Source of the DNA: Caldilineaceae bacterium
GTDB taxonomy: Bacteria; Chloroflexota; Anaerolineae; Caldilineales; Caldilineaceae
Direction of reading: 5' to 3'
NCBI GenBank assembly: GCA_020433455.1
Contig: JAGRCP010000029.1
Coordinates: 1-56,439 of the forward strand
DNA: 56,439 nucleotides
The first letter of the stretch is position 1. Every line of letters starts with the position of its first letter. The translations under genes and the position numbers were made by a program. Positions 18,062 to 29,643 of this stretch are shown one piece after another. Under the pieces are notes generated by a model. That model was not told the DNA's origin. It saw nothing but the letters and a program-made list of their open reading frames with translations, and ran no database searches.

Positions 18062-21000
18062 ATGCATAATCACTTTTTTCAGTCCCGTCAGCGCAGCATG
18101 TTCCTTCCTCTTTTGTCCCTGACGGGAATGCTGTTTTTGATGCTGTTTTTGCCGTCTCCGGCCGCGGCCCAGGGCGTCGGCATTCCTCTGGGGCCGCCCC
18201 AGGTTCTGGCCACAGGGATTGACGGCGCGCATTCCGTCTACGCCGGGGATATGGACGGCGACGGCGATCTCGACGTGGTGGTCGCCTCACGCATGGACGG
18301 TCGCATTCGTCTCCTGCGCAACGACGGCGCGCCCGCACCCGGCTTTTCCGTGCGGACCGTGGCCGAACTGCCCGGCGCATATATGGCCATTCCCGTAGAC
18401 ATCAACCAGGATGGGCATCTGGATATTGCCGCCGTCGCGGTGGAGACGGTCCAGCCTTCGGCCCAGCCGAATGGAGCGGACGCGCCCGCGGCCAACGGAT
18501 CGGTCGTCTGGCTGGAAAATAACGGTGCATCCACCCCGGAGTTCGCGCCTCATCGGATTGCCGACGGGTTGGATTACCCGGTTTCCATCTTCGCCGGTGA
18601 TATGGACAATGACGGCGACGTGGACCTCCTCTCTGCCTCACGCAATGACAACCAGGTGCGCTGGTATCGTAACGACGGTGCGACGAATCCCGGCTTCAGC
18701 GCCATCACCATCAATGATGGGGCGTTGGGCGCGGTTTCGGTCCACGCAGGCGATCTGGACGGCGACGGCAATTTAGACATTGTTTCCGCTTCGGAAGATG
18801 ACGATCAGATCGCCTGGTATCGCAACGACGGCTCCGACAGCCCCGTTTTTTCACGCCAGATTATTCGCTCGGCCGGCGGCGTCACCCCGGTCGGCATCGA
18901 CCTGGCCAAATCGGTCTTCGTGGCCGATCTGGACGGGGACGGGGATCAGGATATTGCTTATGCCTCGGAAAATGCCAATGAAATCGGCTGGTACGAGAAT
19001 GACGGCGCCCCTATGCCCGGCTTTCTTCAGCACGTAGTGGCCACGAACCTGGATCATATCAAGCAGGTTTATGCCGCGGATCTGGACCTGGACGGCGATA
19101 ATGACCTCTTTTCCGCCTCCAGCGGCGACGGGCGCATTGCCTGGTATGAAAATGACGGCAGTGATGATCCCCTTTTCACGCAGCATATTGTCGTCGAAGG
19201 CGCGGCCGGCGCACGCGGCGTCAGCGTGGCCGATTTGGATCAGGACGGCGATCCGGATATCCTGGCCGCGGCGCGTGATGCAAACGAGGTCTACTGGTTC
19301 GAGAATCAGACCATCCATCGCAACGCGCGCTATACGCCTTTGCCCAACATGTTTTTGGCGCCTCAGACCGCGCCGCGTCACGCCATCGGGTCCGATATTG
19401 ACGGCGACGGCGATACCGACATTCTTTCCATCGGCCATAGCGCCCTCATTTGGCATGAGAACGACGGCGGACGACCGCCTGCTTTTACCCCGCACGTCAT
19501 CGACTCCGAAATCGCCGGCGGGCGTTGGGTAGAGGCCGGCGATCTGGACAATGACGGCGATCCGGATATTGTGGCCGCTTCGCTCAATAATCAACTGCTG
19601 CGCTGGTATATTAATCAGGGCAACGGGCAGTTTACGCCCCGCACCGTAGCCCGGGATTTTATCTTTCCCCGCGCGGTCATTGCCGCGGATCTCAACAACA
19701 ACCACGATCTCGATCTCGTGGCCGCATCGGATGAAAATAACGCCATCTTTTGGTTCGCCAATGACGGCGGCGACGTGCCCCGCTTCGCGACATATCTCAT
19801 TACCGATCAGGCCGGTTACGCACGTTCGGTCTTTGTGGCCGACGTTAACGGCGACGGCGATCCGGATGTCCTCTCCGCCGCCCAACAGATGGGCGAAATT
19901 GCCTGGTACGAAAACAACGGCGCCTATTGGCCCGACTTTCGGCGTCACGTTATCGTGAGCGGGCGGGAGGATGAGAAGCTTCCCGACGGCGCGGGCGGCG
20001 TGTGGTGGCCCAATGGCGCGCAGCACGTCCACGCAGCGGATCTGGATGCGGACGGCGATATGGACGTGCTTTCTGTGTCGGAGCACGATTCCACCATTGC
20101 CTGGTATGAGAACGACGGCAACGATCCGCCCTCATTCACGCTGCACTTCATTTCGCGTACGGCTCGGGGCGTTCATGCCGTTTATACGGGTGATGCCGAT
20201 CAGGACGGCGATATCGACGTTATGGCCGCGATTGAGTATGATCACGAGATCGCCTGGTATGAAAACGACGGCCGTCGGGATGCGCCGCCCCAATTCGTCT
20301 ATCACAAAATTTATGATCAGGCGCTCACCGCCCATTCGGTCCATGCGAATGACGTGGACGGCGACGGCGATTTGGACGTGATCGCCACCGCCAGGAGCAA
20401 TGACAACGTGCTCTGGTTTGAAAACCTGGGCGGCCAATATCGCATTCAACTCATGGACCAGTTGACCGGCTCGTTGATAGGAGGGCAGTCGAACTCGCTC
20501 ATGCGCGTGCGCGTACTTCATCGCGGGCGACGACCGCTGGACGCGTCTTTTTATCTGGGCAAACTGAGCGTCATTTTTCAGGACGGTCGCAGCAGCCCCA
20601 TGACCGCCGATCAGCTACGCGCCGTTTTGCCCCGCCTTGCGGTTTATCAGGATAGCGACGGCAACGGTCAATTCGATGCCGATCGCGACGCACTGATTAC
20701 CCAAACTGCTGATTACGCCCTCGAGGATGACGGCCTTCTTACGCTGAATTTCCCCCGCACAAATCCCGATATCCAAATCGAACCGGGGACGTTCAAGGAT
20801 TATTTTCTGGTGGGTGATGTAAGCGGCGCGTGCGGCGATGCCACGCCCCGCATCCAGGTCACTCTCGTCACCAATAGCGGCGTCTTCAGCGCCCAGGATG
20901 ATCGCCCTCTTCTGCCCGAATTTTCCCGCAGCATCACCGGGGAAGACACCCCGTACGAACAGGAACCGCTGGCCCTGCAAATCAACGAATTCATGGCCGA

Positions 21001-21466
21001 CAACGTAAGCGTTCTGCCCGATCCCGACGAGCCGGGCGAATTCCCCGACTGGATCGAGCTGTATAACCGCAGCGCTTTCCCCATGGATATCGGCGGTCTC
21101 TACCTCTCCGACGACCCCGGCCAACCCACCCGCTATCGCATTCCCGACGGCGTTACCGTTCCCGGACGCGGTTATATCGTCTTCATTGCCGATGGGGAAT
21201 TCACCCAGGGCCCGCTCCACACCAATTTTCGTCTCGCCAAAGGCGGCGAATCCGTCGCCCTCTTTGACCGGGATGCGATGAATAACCAGCTCATCGACAT
21301 CCACACCTACGGCGCGGTCGAAGCCGATCAATCTATCGGACGCCTGCACGATAACGCCGAAGAATGGGAGATTCTTCCCGTCCCTTCGCCCGGCAGCATG
21401 AACGTGGATGCGCCCTTGGACCGTCAGTTCTTCCTGCCGGCCATACGCCTCGAAATCGGCTGCTGA
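18062..21466 (+). CDS. Secreted FG-GAP/VCBS repeat protein with C-terminal LTD domain
   Basis: A 1134-aa exported protein. The signal peptide covers about residues 1-36, with AAA before Gln37. Some 14 tandem units of roughly 50-60 residues follow, each with a calcium-binding DxDGDGDxD loop and a (W/F)YxNDG-like end (about residues 45-795). These probably fold as beta-propellers. After a linker, a lamin-tail-like domain (about 975-1110; INEFMADN, FPDWIELYN) matches the one in the CotH protein. The chain ends QFFLPAIRLEIGC. The next gene's ATG is one base after its stop, so the two are cotranscribed. Adhesion or scaffold roles are plausible but unproven. Confidence 0.88.
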   Translation: MHNHFFQSRQRSMFLPLLSLTGMLFLMLFLPSPAAAQGVGIPLGPPQVLATGIDGAHSVYAGDMDGDGDLDVVVASRMDGRIRLLRNDGAPAPGFSVRTVAELPGAYMAIPVDINQDGHLDIAAVAVETVQPSAQPNGADAPAANGSVVWLENNGASTPEFAPHRIADGLDYPVSIFAGDMDNDGDVDLLSASRNDNQVRWYRNDGATNPGFSAITINDGALGAVSVHAGDLDGDGNLDIVSASEDDDQIAWYRNDGSDSPVFSRQIIRSAGGVTPVGIDLAKSVFVADLDGDGDQDIAYASENANEIGWYENDGAPMPGFLQHVVATNLDHIKQVYAADLDLDGDNDLFSASSGDGRIAWYENDGSDDPLFTQHIVVEGAAGARGVSVADLDQDGDPDILAAARDANEVYWFENQTIHRNARYTPLPNMFLAPQTAPRHAIGSDIDGDGDTDILSIGHSALIWHENDGGRPPAFTPHVIDSEIAGGRWVEAGDLDNDGDPDIVAASLNNQLLRWYINQGNGQFTPRTVARDFIFPRAVIAADLNNNHDLDLVAASDENNAIFWFANDGGDVPRFATYLITDQAGYARSVFVADVNGDGDPDVLSAAQQMGEIAWYENNGAYWPDFRRHVIVSGREDEKLPDGAGGVWWPNGAQHVHAADLDADGDMDVLSVSEHDSTIAWYENDGNDPPSFTLHFISRTARGVHAVYTGDADQDGDIDVMAAIEYDHEIAWYENDGRRDAPPQFVYHKIYDQALTAHSVHANDVDGDGDLDVIATARSNDNVLWFENLGGQYRIQLMDQLTGSLIGGQSNSLMRVRVLHRGRRPLDASFYLGKLSVIFQDGRSSPMTADQLRAVLPRLAVYQDSDGNGQFDADRDALITQTADYALEDDGLLTLNFPRTNPDIQIEPGTFKDYFLVGDVSGACGDATPRIQVTLVTNSGVFSAQDDRPLLPEFSRSITGEDTPYEQEPLALQINEFMADNVSVLPDPDEPGEFPDWIELYNRSAFPMDIGGLYLSDDPGQPTRYRIPDGVTVPGRGYIVFIADGEFTQGPLHTNFRLAKGGESVALFDRDAMNNQLIDIHTYGAVEADQSIGRLHDNAEEWEILPVPSPGSMNVDAPLDRQFFLPAIRLEIGC

Positions 21467-21467
21467 T

Positions 21468-23471
21468 ATGCAAGGTTTCTCTTTCGTCTGCGTTCGTGAT
21501 TGCAGGCGTCGCCCGCTGCTGATTGGGTTGCTCTTTGCCCTGATCTGGTGGGGCGCGCAGGCCGCCAGGCAATCAGAGCCGCTGCTGGCGCAGACAGCCG
21601 GCGACGATGCCGAAGAAATTGTGGTTATCGACGCCGGCGGTTTTATCCGCGTCTATGACCCCGCTTTTAACGCCGGCGAGAGTTACGGCAGTGAGATCCG
21701 CTGGTTTAGCCCCGTGGGGGGATTTACCGATGTCGCTTTGGGGAACGTCAATCAGGATGACGGCCTGGAGATCATCGGCGTACGCGGCGGCATGGATGAC
21801 GGGCAGCTCATCATCTACGACCCGGTCGTCGAAACCATTACCGGCGCGGCGGTGGACGGCTACATCAACGGCATTCCGTGGGCGACGCTGTATGTCCGGG
21901 ACGTGCCGGGCAGGCCCACCCTGGTGGGAGCCGGCGACCTGACGCGGGATCGGCCGCAGGACGAGATTATCTTCGGCTCCCGCATCAACGACGCGATTGC
22001 CAATGATGATAACGCCGACTATCAGCTGACGATTCTTCAAAGCGCGGGCGATCCAATCACCGGCCGCAGCTGGATCACGCTGGTAGACCAGAAGGAGTAC
22101 CAGGACGAATGGACCTGGATGGACGTGGGCAATCTGGATAACGAGGGCACGGACGAAATTGCACTGGTGGATGATGAGGAAGGCAAACTTTTTGTCTATC
22201 GCAGCCTGCTGAACGAGGCGCTCCTGGAACGCGAGAACGGCAGCCTGCCCTGGCGCGCCGCGCTTTTCGGCAACTTCATGAATCGCAATGAGCCCAACCT
22301 GCTGGCCATCCGTAATGCCGGACCGGGCATCAGTAACTTTTGGGTCTTTCGCTATGACGGAAGCCGCTGGCAAGATCGCTATAACGAACAGTTCTTTCCG
22401 CCTACCGAATTCCTCTTTCTGGCGGATGTGGAATTCAGCGGCGGCGATGAGGCGTTTATGCTCCGCAGCCTGCCGGCCGATATCACCAATCGCCCCCGTC
22501 TTTTTTCCCGCGATGAACAGGGCGGTTCGATTATCGAGGATTTTCTCAACAACACGGACAATCAATATCAGGCTGGCGCAGGCGGTAATGTGGACGGCGA
22601 CTTCGCGGACGAAGTCGTCATTATCCGCGACAACCGCATCCGCATTTATACCGATCCGGCCAATAACAATACGTTTCAGGAAGTTGAGTTCAGCACCAAC
22701 AGCCGCACCATCCGCATCGGCAACCTGGACGGCGGGAGCTTTGATTCCCAGCCGATCCTCACCGTGAACGGCCAGGATCGCACGGATATTAGCCTGGCGC
22801 TGGGGCAGGGGATCGTTCAGACTGACCCCGGCGAGGGGAGCAAGGTGCTGATCGACGCCTACGTGCCCGGTACGAGTTCCTCTGTGGCGGGCGTCTCATT
22901 CAGCTATAGCGTTGAGGCCGTGCCCGGCCTCCCCCTGGATTGGGTGACGGTTGGCACCGATCCGGCAGGCGCAGCAGCCGAAACGCCCGCCACCCTGAGC
23001 GTTCTGTTCAATACCCGGGGTTTGGCTCCCGGCACGTACGCGACGGTCATTCGTCTGCGTTCCGAAGAGGCCGATTTGACCAACCAGCCGGTCAGCATCT
23101 TTGTTACGCTGGAGGTGACGCCCAGCCTTGACGTCCGTCCCAACCCGGCCGTCTTTCTCTTCGATCCGTGCGAAGAGCCCCTGGAGCCCCAGGAACGCAC
23201 CTTCACCATTGTGGGGGCGTTCGGCCTGGAATATGCCGCCCAGGTAGGCGGCGGCGATGCCGAGTGGGCCACCGTGACGCCGGCCGGAGGAACCATCCCC
23301 AACGTCTTTACCGTGCGCGTCGATCCCGCACCCCTGGCCCTTAATAATCCCGTGTGGAGCGAACTTATCATCGACCCCCTGGACGGATCCGGCTCCTATG
23401 CCCGCCGTACCGTGCCCATTCTCCTGCTCTGCGTTAACGGCCGGGCCCGTCTACCCGTCGTCCAGCAATGA
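21468..23471 (+). CDS. Secreted beta-propeller-like protein with BACON-type domain
   Basis: A 667-aa exported protein. The N-terminal hydrophobic segment (about 15-33) is followed by AQTAGDD. The middle part carries VCBS-like repeats (ALGNVNQDDGLEIIGV, DVGNLDNEGTDEIALV, GNVDGDFADEVVII). Near residues 470-560 is a BACON-like module (LDWVTVGTDPAG, RGLAPGTYATVIRL, QPVSIFVTLEV). A second Ig-like module follows, and the chain ends GRARLPVVQQ. The start at 21468 follows the previous stop by one base; an earlier ATG at 21408 would overlap the upstream gene. It overlaps the next gene by four bases. Function is unknown. Confidence 0.8.
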   Translation: MQGFSFVCVRDCRRRPLLIGLLFALIWWGAQAARQSEPLLAQTAGDDAEEIVVIDAGGFIRVYDPAFNAGESYGSEIRWFSPVGGFTDVALGNVNQDDGLEIIGVRGGMDDGQLIIYDPVVETITGAAVDGYINGIPWATLYVRDVPGRPTLVGAGDLTRDRPQDEIIFGSRINDAIANDDNADYQLTILQSAGDPITGRSWITLVDQKEYQDEWTWMDVGNLDNEGTDEIALVDDEEGKLFVYRSLLNEALLERENGSLPWRAALFGNFMNRNEPNLLAIRNAGPGISNFWVFRYDGSRWQDRYNEQFFPPTEFLFLADVEFSGGDEAFMLRSLPADITNRPRLFSRDEQGGSIIEDFLNNTDNQYQAGAGGNVDGDFADEVVIIRDNRIRIYTDPANNNTFQEVEFSTNSRTIRIGNLDGGSFDSQPILTVNGQDRTDISLALGQGIVQTDPGEGSKVLIDAYVPGTSSSVAGVSFSYSVEAVPGLPLDWVTVGTDPAGAAAETPATLSVLFNTRGLAPGTYATVIRLRSEEADLTNQPVSIFVTLEVTPSLDVRPNPAVFLFDPCEEPLEPQERTFTIVGAFGLEYAAQVGGGDAEWATVTPAGGTIPNVFTVRVDPAPLALNNPVWSELIIDPLDGSGSYARRTVPILLLCVNGRARLPVVQQ

Positions 23472-25813
23472 GTCGAAACTCTGCAACCGAACCGTCCATC
23501 GGACCGCCTGCAGAGCCGCGCCGATCATCCATTTTGCTTCGATTGGCGGCGGCGCTCTTCCTGTTGGGGCTGCTTCTGCTCCAGTGGGGCGTCACCATGC
23601 GCCGGGGCATTAATCACGACGAGCATCAGTTTATTGCCGCGGGCGCACTCCTGGCGCGTGACGGCCTGCTGCCCTATGTCGATTTCCCCTATTTTCACCT
23701 GCCGCTCCTGACCTTTATCTATGCGGCGATCTTTCGTCTGGGAAATGAGCTGCTGCTGGGCGCCCGGGCTTTTTCCGTGCTCTGTGCCTGGCTCCTGTTG
23801 GGGTGGATCGCGTGGACCGGCTATCATCTGGCGCCCGGCAAGCGGGTAGGCGAGCGGGCAACGCTGGGTGCGGCCGGGGCTTTGCTCCTTGCTTTTACGC
23901 CCCTTTTCGTCTACACCAGCGGCCGGGCCTGGAATCACGATCCGGCAGCCCTCCTGTCATTTTTGGCTGCAAGCCTGTTGCTTTACGCAGTTGACCGCAA
24001 ACACACCGGGCCCGGCCCGTGGACGCCTCTTCTCGCCGGCCTGCTTTTGGGCTTAGCGATTATCACCCGCTCCTCATTTGCCTTGCTTATCCCCGTCTTT
24101 TTGATCGGCTGGTGGCTCAGCGCGCCGACTGCTTCCCTGCGCCGGCGCCTGATTCTTTGGTTCGGCCTGGGCGGCCTGCTGGGCGCGCTGCCTGCGCTCT
24201 GGCTCTTTGCCCGCGCGCCCGAGGCGTTTATCTTCGGCAATCTTACCTATGTGCGTCTCAACACCCGCTATTATCTCACTCAGGCCGCTGCTTATCCCGG
24301 CCTCTCCTTAGCCGGTAAGTTGCGCGTAGGGGGGGAACTGCTCATTACGCAGCCCGCCAACGCTCTGCCTCTCCTTCTTTTTGGCGGATTCAGCATCCGG
24401 GCCTGGCCTGGTGCGTCCCAGTCTGTCCGCCGGCAGCTTCTGTTTTTGGCAGGGATGGCGTTGGCCGCGTTTATCGGCGCGCTGCTGGCTACGCCCGCGC
24501 AAACCCAGTACTTCTATGCGCCCTTGCCCTTTGTCGTGCTGGGAGCGGTTTATGCCGCGGCTGCCTTGCCCCGGCCCCGTCAGCGCACCGGCCTCTGGTT
24601 GATGGCCGGCGGCGCTGTTCTGGCTGTTGCGCTCACCGGGGCCGCGTATGCGCCCGGTCTGGCCGTTGTCTTGCGCCCTGGTGAATGGACGCCGCACAAG
24701 GTCCATGTCCGAGGCGAATTGGCGGCGGACCTCGTCGATGGTCGGGGCCCCGTCCTCACCCTGACGCCCACCCTGCCCCTGGAAGGCGGCGCGGATATTT
24801 ATTCCGCTTTCGCCACCGGTCCGTTTGCCGCACGCGTGGCCCATCTCATGGACGATGCCCAGCGTGAGCAAATGGGCGTCATCGATCCGGTAGAAGCCTT
24901 TGACGGCGGTCTGGGCGCTGCGCCCCGGGCTCTTCTTACAGGCATGGACAACGATGACGCGGCCGAAGAAGCGCCCCTGATCAACGCCGCCCGTGAACAA
25001 AGTTATCTGCCCGTCAACCTGCCCGATGAAGGGATCCTCTGGCTCTCGCCCCTGGCTGAGTTTGATGATGCTCTGCGCCTGGGCGCCACGCTGCTGCCAT
25101 CCGCGCCCCTGCAACCGGGAGCGGATGGGCTTGCGACTCTCTATCTTCAGGCCGTTACGCCCATGGAGCAGGACTTCAACCTGTTGCTGCGGTTGATCGA
25201 CAGCAGGGGAGGGGAAGCGTGGCGGGCGGACGGCTGGCCCTACGGTGCGCCCACCTCGGCCTGGCCTGTAGACGAAGTGCGGGCCGTCGGCTACGCGATC
25301 GCTCTTCCGCCCGACACTGCGCCCGGACTTTATCAGCTGGAGGCCACGCTCTATGACCCGGCTACGCTGGACCCGCGCGGCGAGACCGTGCAGGCAGGCG
25401 TCATCGCGGTTGCGCCTTTGCCCGCGCCCGGAGCAACCACCGCGCGTCTGGGCGATCACATTACGCTTCACCAAACGGCCCTTACCGCCACAGAGAGCGG
25501 CGTCACCGTCAGCCTGCTCTGGCAAAGCGACGCCCGGCTGCCTGAAGGACTCATCCGTTTTATCCAGGCATTGGATGCAAGCGGGCAGGTTGTCGCCCAG
25601 GCTGACGGACCGGTTATGACCGGTTTCCTGCCCAGCGAACAGTGGCCTATCCGCACGCCCGTCGCAGAGGAGATCGCGCTCAATTTGCCGCCGGGGAGTT
25701 ATACTGTCATTGTCGGCTTCTACGCACGCGCTACCCTTGCCCGCCTGCCCGTGTACGTGAACGGACAAGCAGCGGGCGATTACGTACGCCTGGGCGCGCT
25801 GACAGTCCCCTGA
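23468..25813 (+). CDS. GT-C family membrane glycosyltransferase (ArnT/PMT-like) with C-terminal domain
   Basis: A 781-aa polytopic membrane protein. About ten or more hydrophobic helices fill residues 25-400. The first external loop carries GINHDEHQFIAAGALL with an Asp-Glu pair, and YVDFPYFHLPLL follows. This is the arrangement of lipid-linked sugar transferases (GT39/GT83-type). The C-terminal ~350 residues are soluble and beta-rich, and include two Ig-like parts. It overlaps the BACON gene by ATGA, so it belongs to the same operon. It may glycosylate the exported proteins encoded just upstream; that is inference from context. Confidence 0.8.
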   Translation: MSRNSATEPSIGPPAEPRRSSILLRLAAALFLLGLLLLQWGVTMRRGINHDEHQFIAAGALLARDGLLPYVDFPYFHLPLLTFIYAAIFRLGNELLLGARAFSVLCAWLLLGWIAWTGYHLAPGKRVGERATLGAAGALLLAFTPLFVYTSGRAWNHDPAALLSFLAASLLLYAVDRKHTGPGPWTPLLAGLLLGLAIITRSSFALLIPVFLIGWWLSAPTASLRRRLILWFGLGGLLGALPALWLFARAPEAFIFGNLTYVRLNTRYYLTQAAAYPGLSLAGKLRVGGELLITQPANALPLLLFGGFSIRAWPGASQSVRRQLLFLAGMALAAFIGALLATPAQTQYFYAPLPFVVLGAVYAAAALPRPRQRTGLWLMAGGAVLAVALTGAAYAPGLAVVLRPGEWTPHKVHVRGELAADLVDGRGPVLTLTPTLPLEGGADIYSAFATGPFAARVAHLMDDAQREQMGVIDPVEAFDGGLGAAPRALLTGMDNDDAAEEAPLINAAREQSYLPVNLPDEGILWLSPLAEFDDALRLGATLLPSAPLQPGADGLATLYLQAVTPMEQDFNLLLRLIDSRGGEAWRADGWPYGAPTSAWPVDEVRAVGYAIALPPDTAPGLYQLEATLYDPATLDPRGETVQAGVIAVAPLPAPGATTARLGDHITLHQTALTATESGVTVSLLWQSDARLPEGLIRFIQALDASGQVVAQADGPVMTGFLPSEQWPIRTPVAEEIALNLPPGSYTVIVGFYARATLARLPVYVNGQAAGDYVRLGALTVP

Positions 25814-25843
25814 TTGCCAACGGCGTATCGACTCTGATAAGAT
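25814..25843 (+). promoter_or_regulatory. Candidate promoter for era
   Basis: TTGCCA (25814-25819), an 18-bp spacer and TAAGAT (25838-25843), the latter preceded by TG at the extended -10 position. It begins right after the glycosyltransferase stop and about 110 bases before era. Confidence 0.4.
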
Positions 25844-25950
25844 CAGGCCATCATGCGTGGCGGTGCGGTTATGCGTTAAGACGATAATCGGACCATGCGT
25901 CACGCCCAGGCTCATTTATCTGTATTTTTAGCTGCATTTTTCGGAGGCCC

Positions 25951-26919
25951 ATGCTACCCATACCCGAACAACTTCCTGATGACCATCGTAGCGGTTTTAT
26001 AACCGTCATCGGTCGCCCCAATGTGGGCAAGTCCACACTGCTCAACCGGCTGCTGGGCCAGAAGATCGCCATCACCAGCCCCAAGCCCCAGACAACCCGG
26101 GACCAGATCATGGGCATCTTCACCACCGAGGAGATGCAGATCGTCTTTCTGGACACGCCGGGCGTCCACGCGCCGACCACCAAGCTGGGCGAACACATGA
26201 TGAGCGTGGTGAATCTGTCGGTGGACGATGCCGACGTCATTCTGTGGCTTGTGGATGTCCACGTGCCGCCCAAGGATGAGGACCGGGCCATTGCCGAACT
26301 CCTGCGCGAAGCGGCCCGCCGCGGGACCTTGCCGCCGGTGATTATCGGCCTCAATAAGCTGGACCGGCCCGAAAACTTCGCCGTTCTTCCCGCCCGACGG
26401 CAGGAGTACGCCGCGCTGCTGGATTGGCTGCCCGCGTCGCGGGATGCGGTCGCGCCGCCCGTGGAGACTGTCGCCTTTAGCGCGCTCAACGGCGAGAACG
26501 TCGATACGCTGCTGGCCTTGCTCCAGCAGCGCCTGCCCTTGGGGCCGCGCTATTATCCCGCGGATCAGGTGACGGATTTGCAGGTACGTTTTATCGTCGC
26601 CGAGTTGATCCGGGAAAAAGCGCTGCTGCACCTCCAGCAGGAAGTGCCCCACAGCCTGGCCGTAGTGGTGGACGAGTTTTCTCCCCGGGATGATGACATG
26701 ACCTATATTTCCGCGGTAATCTACGTGGAGCGCAGCAGCCACAAGAGCATCGTCCTGGGCCGGGGCGGCAGCATGATCAAGCGCATCGGCCAATCCGCGC
26801 GCCCCGAGATCGAGACGCTGGTAGGAACCAAGGTCTATCTGGAACTGTGGGTTAAGGTGTGGGAGAAATGGCGCAGAAAAGAAGCCATGCTGCGCAGGCT
26901 GGGGTATGCGACGGAGTAA
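25951..26919 (+). CDS. era: GTPase Era
   Basis: GTP-binding protein of 322 aa that acts in 30S ribosomal subunit assembly by binding the 3' end of 16S rRNA. G1 is GRPNVGKS (21-28), G3 is DTPG (68-71) and G4 is NKLD (135-138). The C-terminal KH domain (about 235-310) has SIVLGRGGSMIKRIG. A 10-residue N-terminal extension and a slightly long linker after G4 account for the extra length over the usual ~300 aa. The ATG follows GGAGG closely. Confidence 0.97.
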   Translation: MLPIPEQLPDDHRSGFITVIGRPNVGKSTLLNRLLGQKIAITSPKPQTTRDQIMGIFTTEEMQIVFLDTPGVHAPTTKLGEHMMSVVNLSVDDADVILWLVDVHVPPKDEDRAIAELLREAARRGTLPPVIIGLNKLDRPENFAVLPARRQEYAALLDWLPASRDAVAPPVETVAFSALNGENVDTLLALLQQRLPLGPRYYPADQVTDLQVRFIVAELIREKALLHLQQEVPHSLAVVVDEFSPRDDDMTYISAVIYVERSSHKSIVLGRGGSMIKRIGQSARPEIETLVGTKVYLELWVKVWEKWRRKEAMLRRLGYATE

Positions 26920-26963
26920 ATAATAAAGGGAAGATTTCTTTCTCTAATCCTTAATTTCTATGC

Positions 26964-26969
26964 TATGAT
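26964..26969 (+). promoter_or_regulatory. Extended -10 promoter candidate for mutS2
   Basis: TGC-TATGAT, with TATGAT at 26964-26969, is an extended -10 element about 100 bases before mutS2. No good -35 box is seen. Confidence 0.35.
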
Positions 26970-27069
26970 CGGGGATGCTTTGCGTGCTGCAACCCGCGGC
27001 CCAAAGCGATCTTTGTTTGTATGACCATTTTGACGCAATTTTCTTTTGCATAATCCGTGAGGAAACAGC

Positions 27070-29505
<2,436 letters not shown>

Positions 29506-29517
29506 CAATGCAATCGG

Positions 29518-29621
29518 TAATGAGGAATGAGAAATGAGGAATGAGTAATTCAGTTGCGCCCTTATGCATTACTGGTTACTCATTCCTCATTACTGATTTC
29601 TCAATTTCTCATTCCTCATTC
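29518..29621. repeat. AT-rich inverted repeat of ATGAGGA/TCCTCAT units
   Basis: The left arm (29518-29549) is built of repeated GGAATGAG-type words. The right arm (29565-29621) has the complementary CTCATTCC words in several copies. The arms can pair imperfectly over about 30 bases. This low-GC stretch contrasts with the surrounding genes. It creates an artificial N-terminal extension of the following glycosyltransferase frame. Confidence 0.7.
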
Positions 29622-29643
29622 CATATATGTACGAGGTAATCTT

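Noticed and set aside
17884-18069. 61-codon frame before the FG-GAP gene
   Set aside because: Its ATG lies within the -10 box of a good promoter and it runs into the next gene without a ribosome site.
18851-20086. 411-codon minus-strand frame inside the FG-GAP gene
   Set aside because: It mirrors the repeated calcium-binding loops (GDGDGD read antisense). It is repeat-derived, not a gene.
18062-21466. Tandem GACGGCGACGGCGAT-like repeats as a CRISPR or satellite array
   Set aside because: The periodicity is in codons of calcium-binding loops within one open frame, and the units diverge as protein repeats do.
24308-25915. 535-codon minus-strand frame opposite the membrane glycosyltransferase
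   Set aside because: Low-complexity composition typical of antisense frames. The plus gene overlaps its upstream neighbour by ATGA and has membrane helices.
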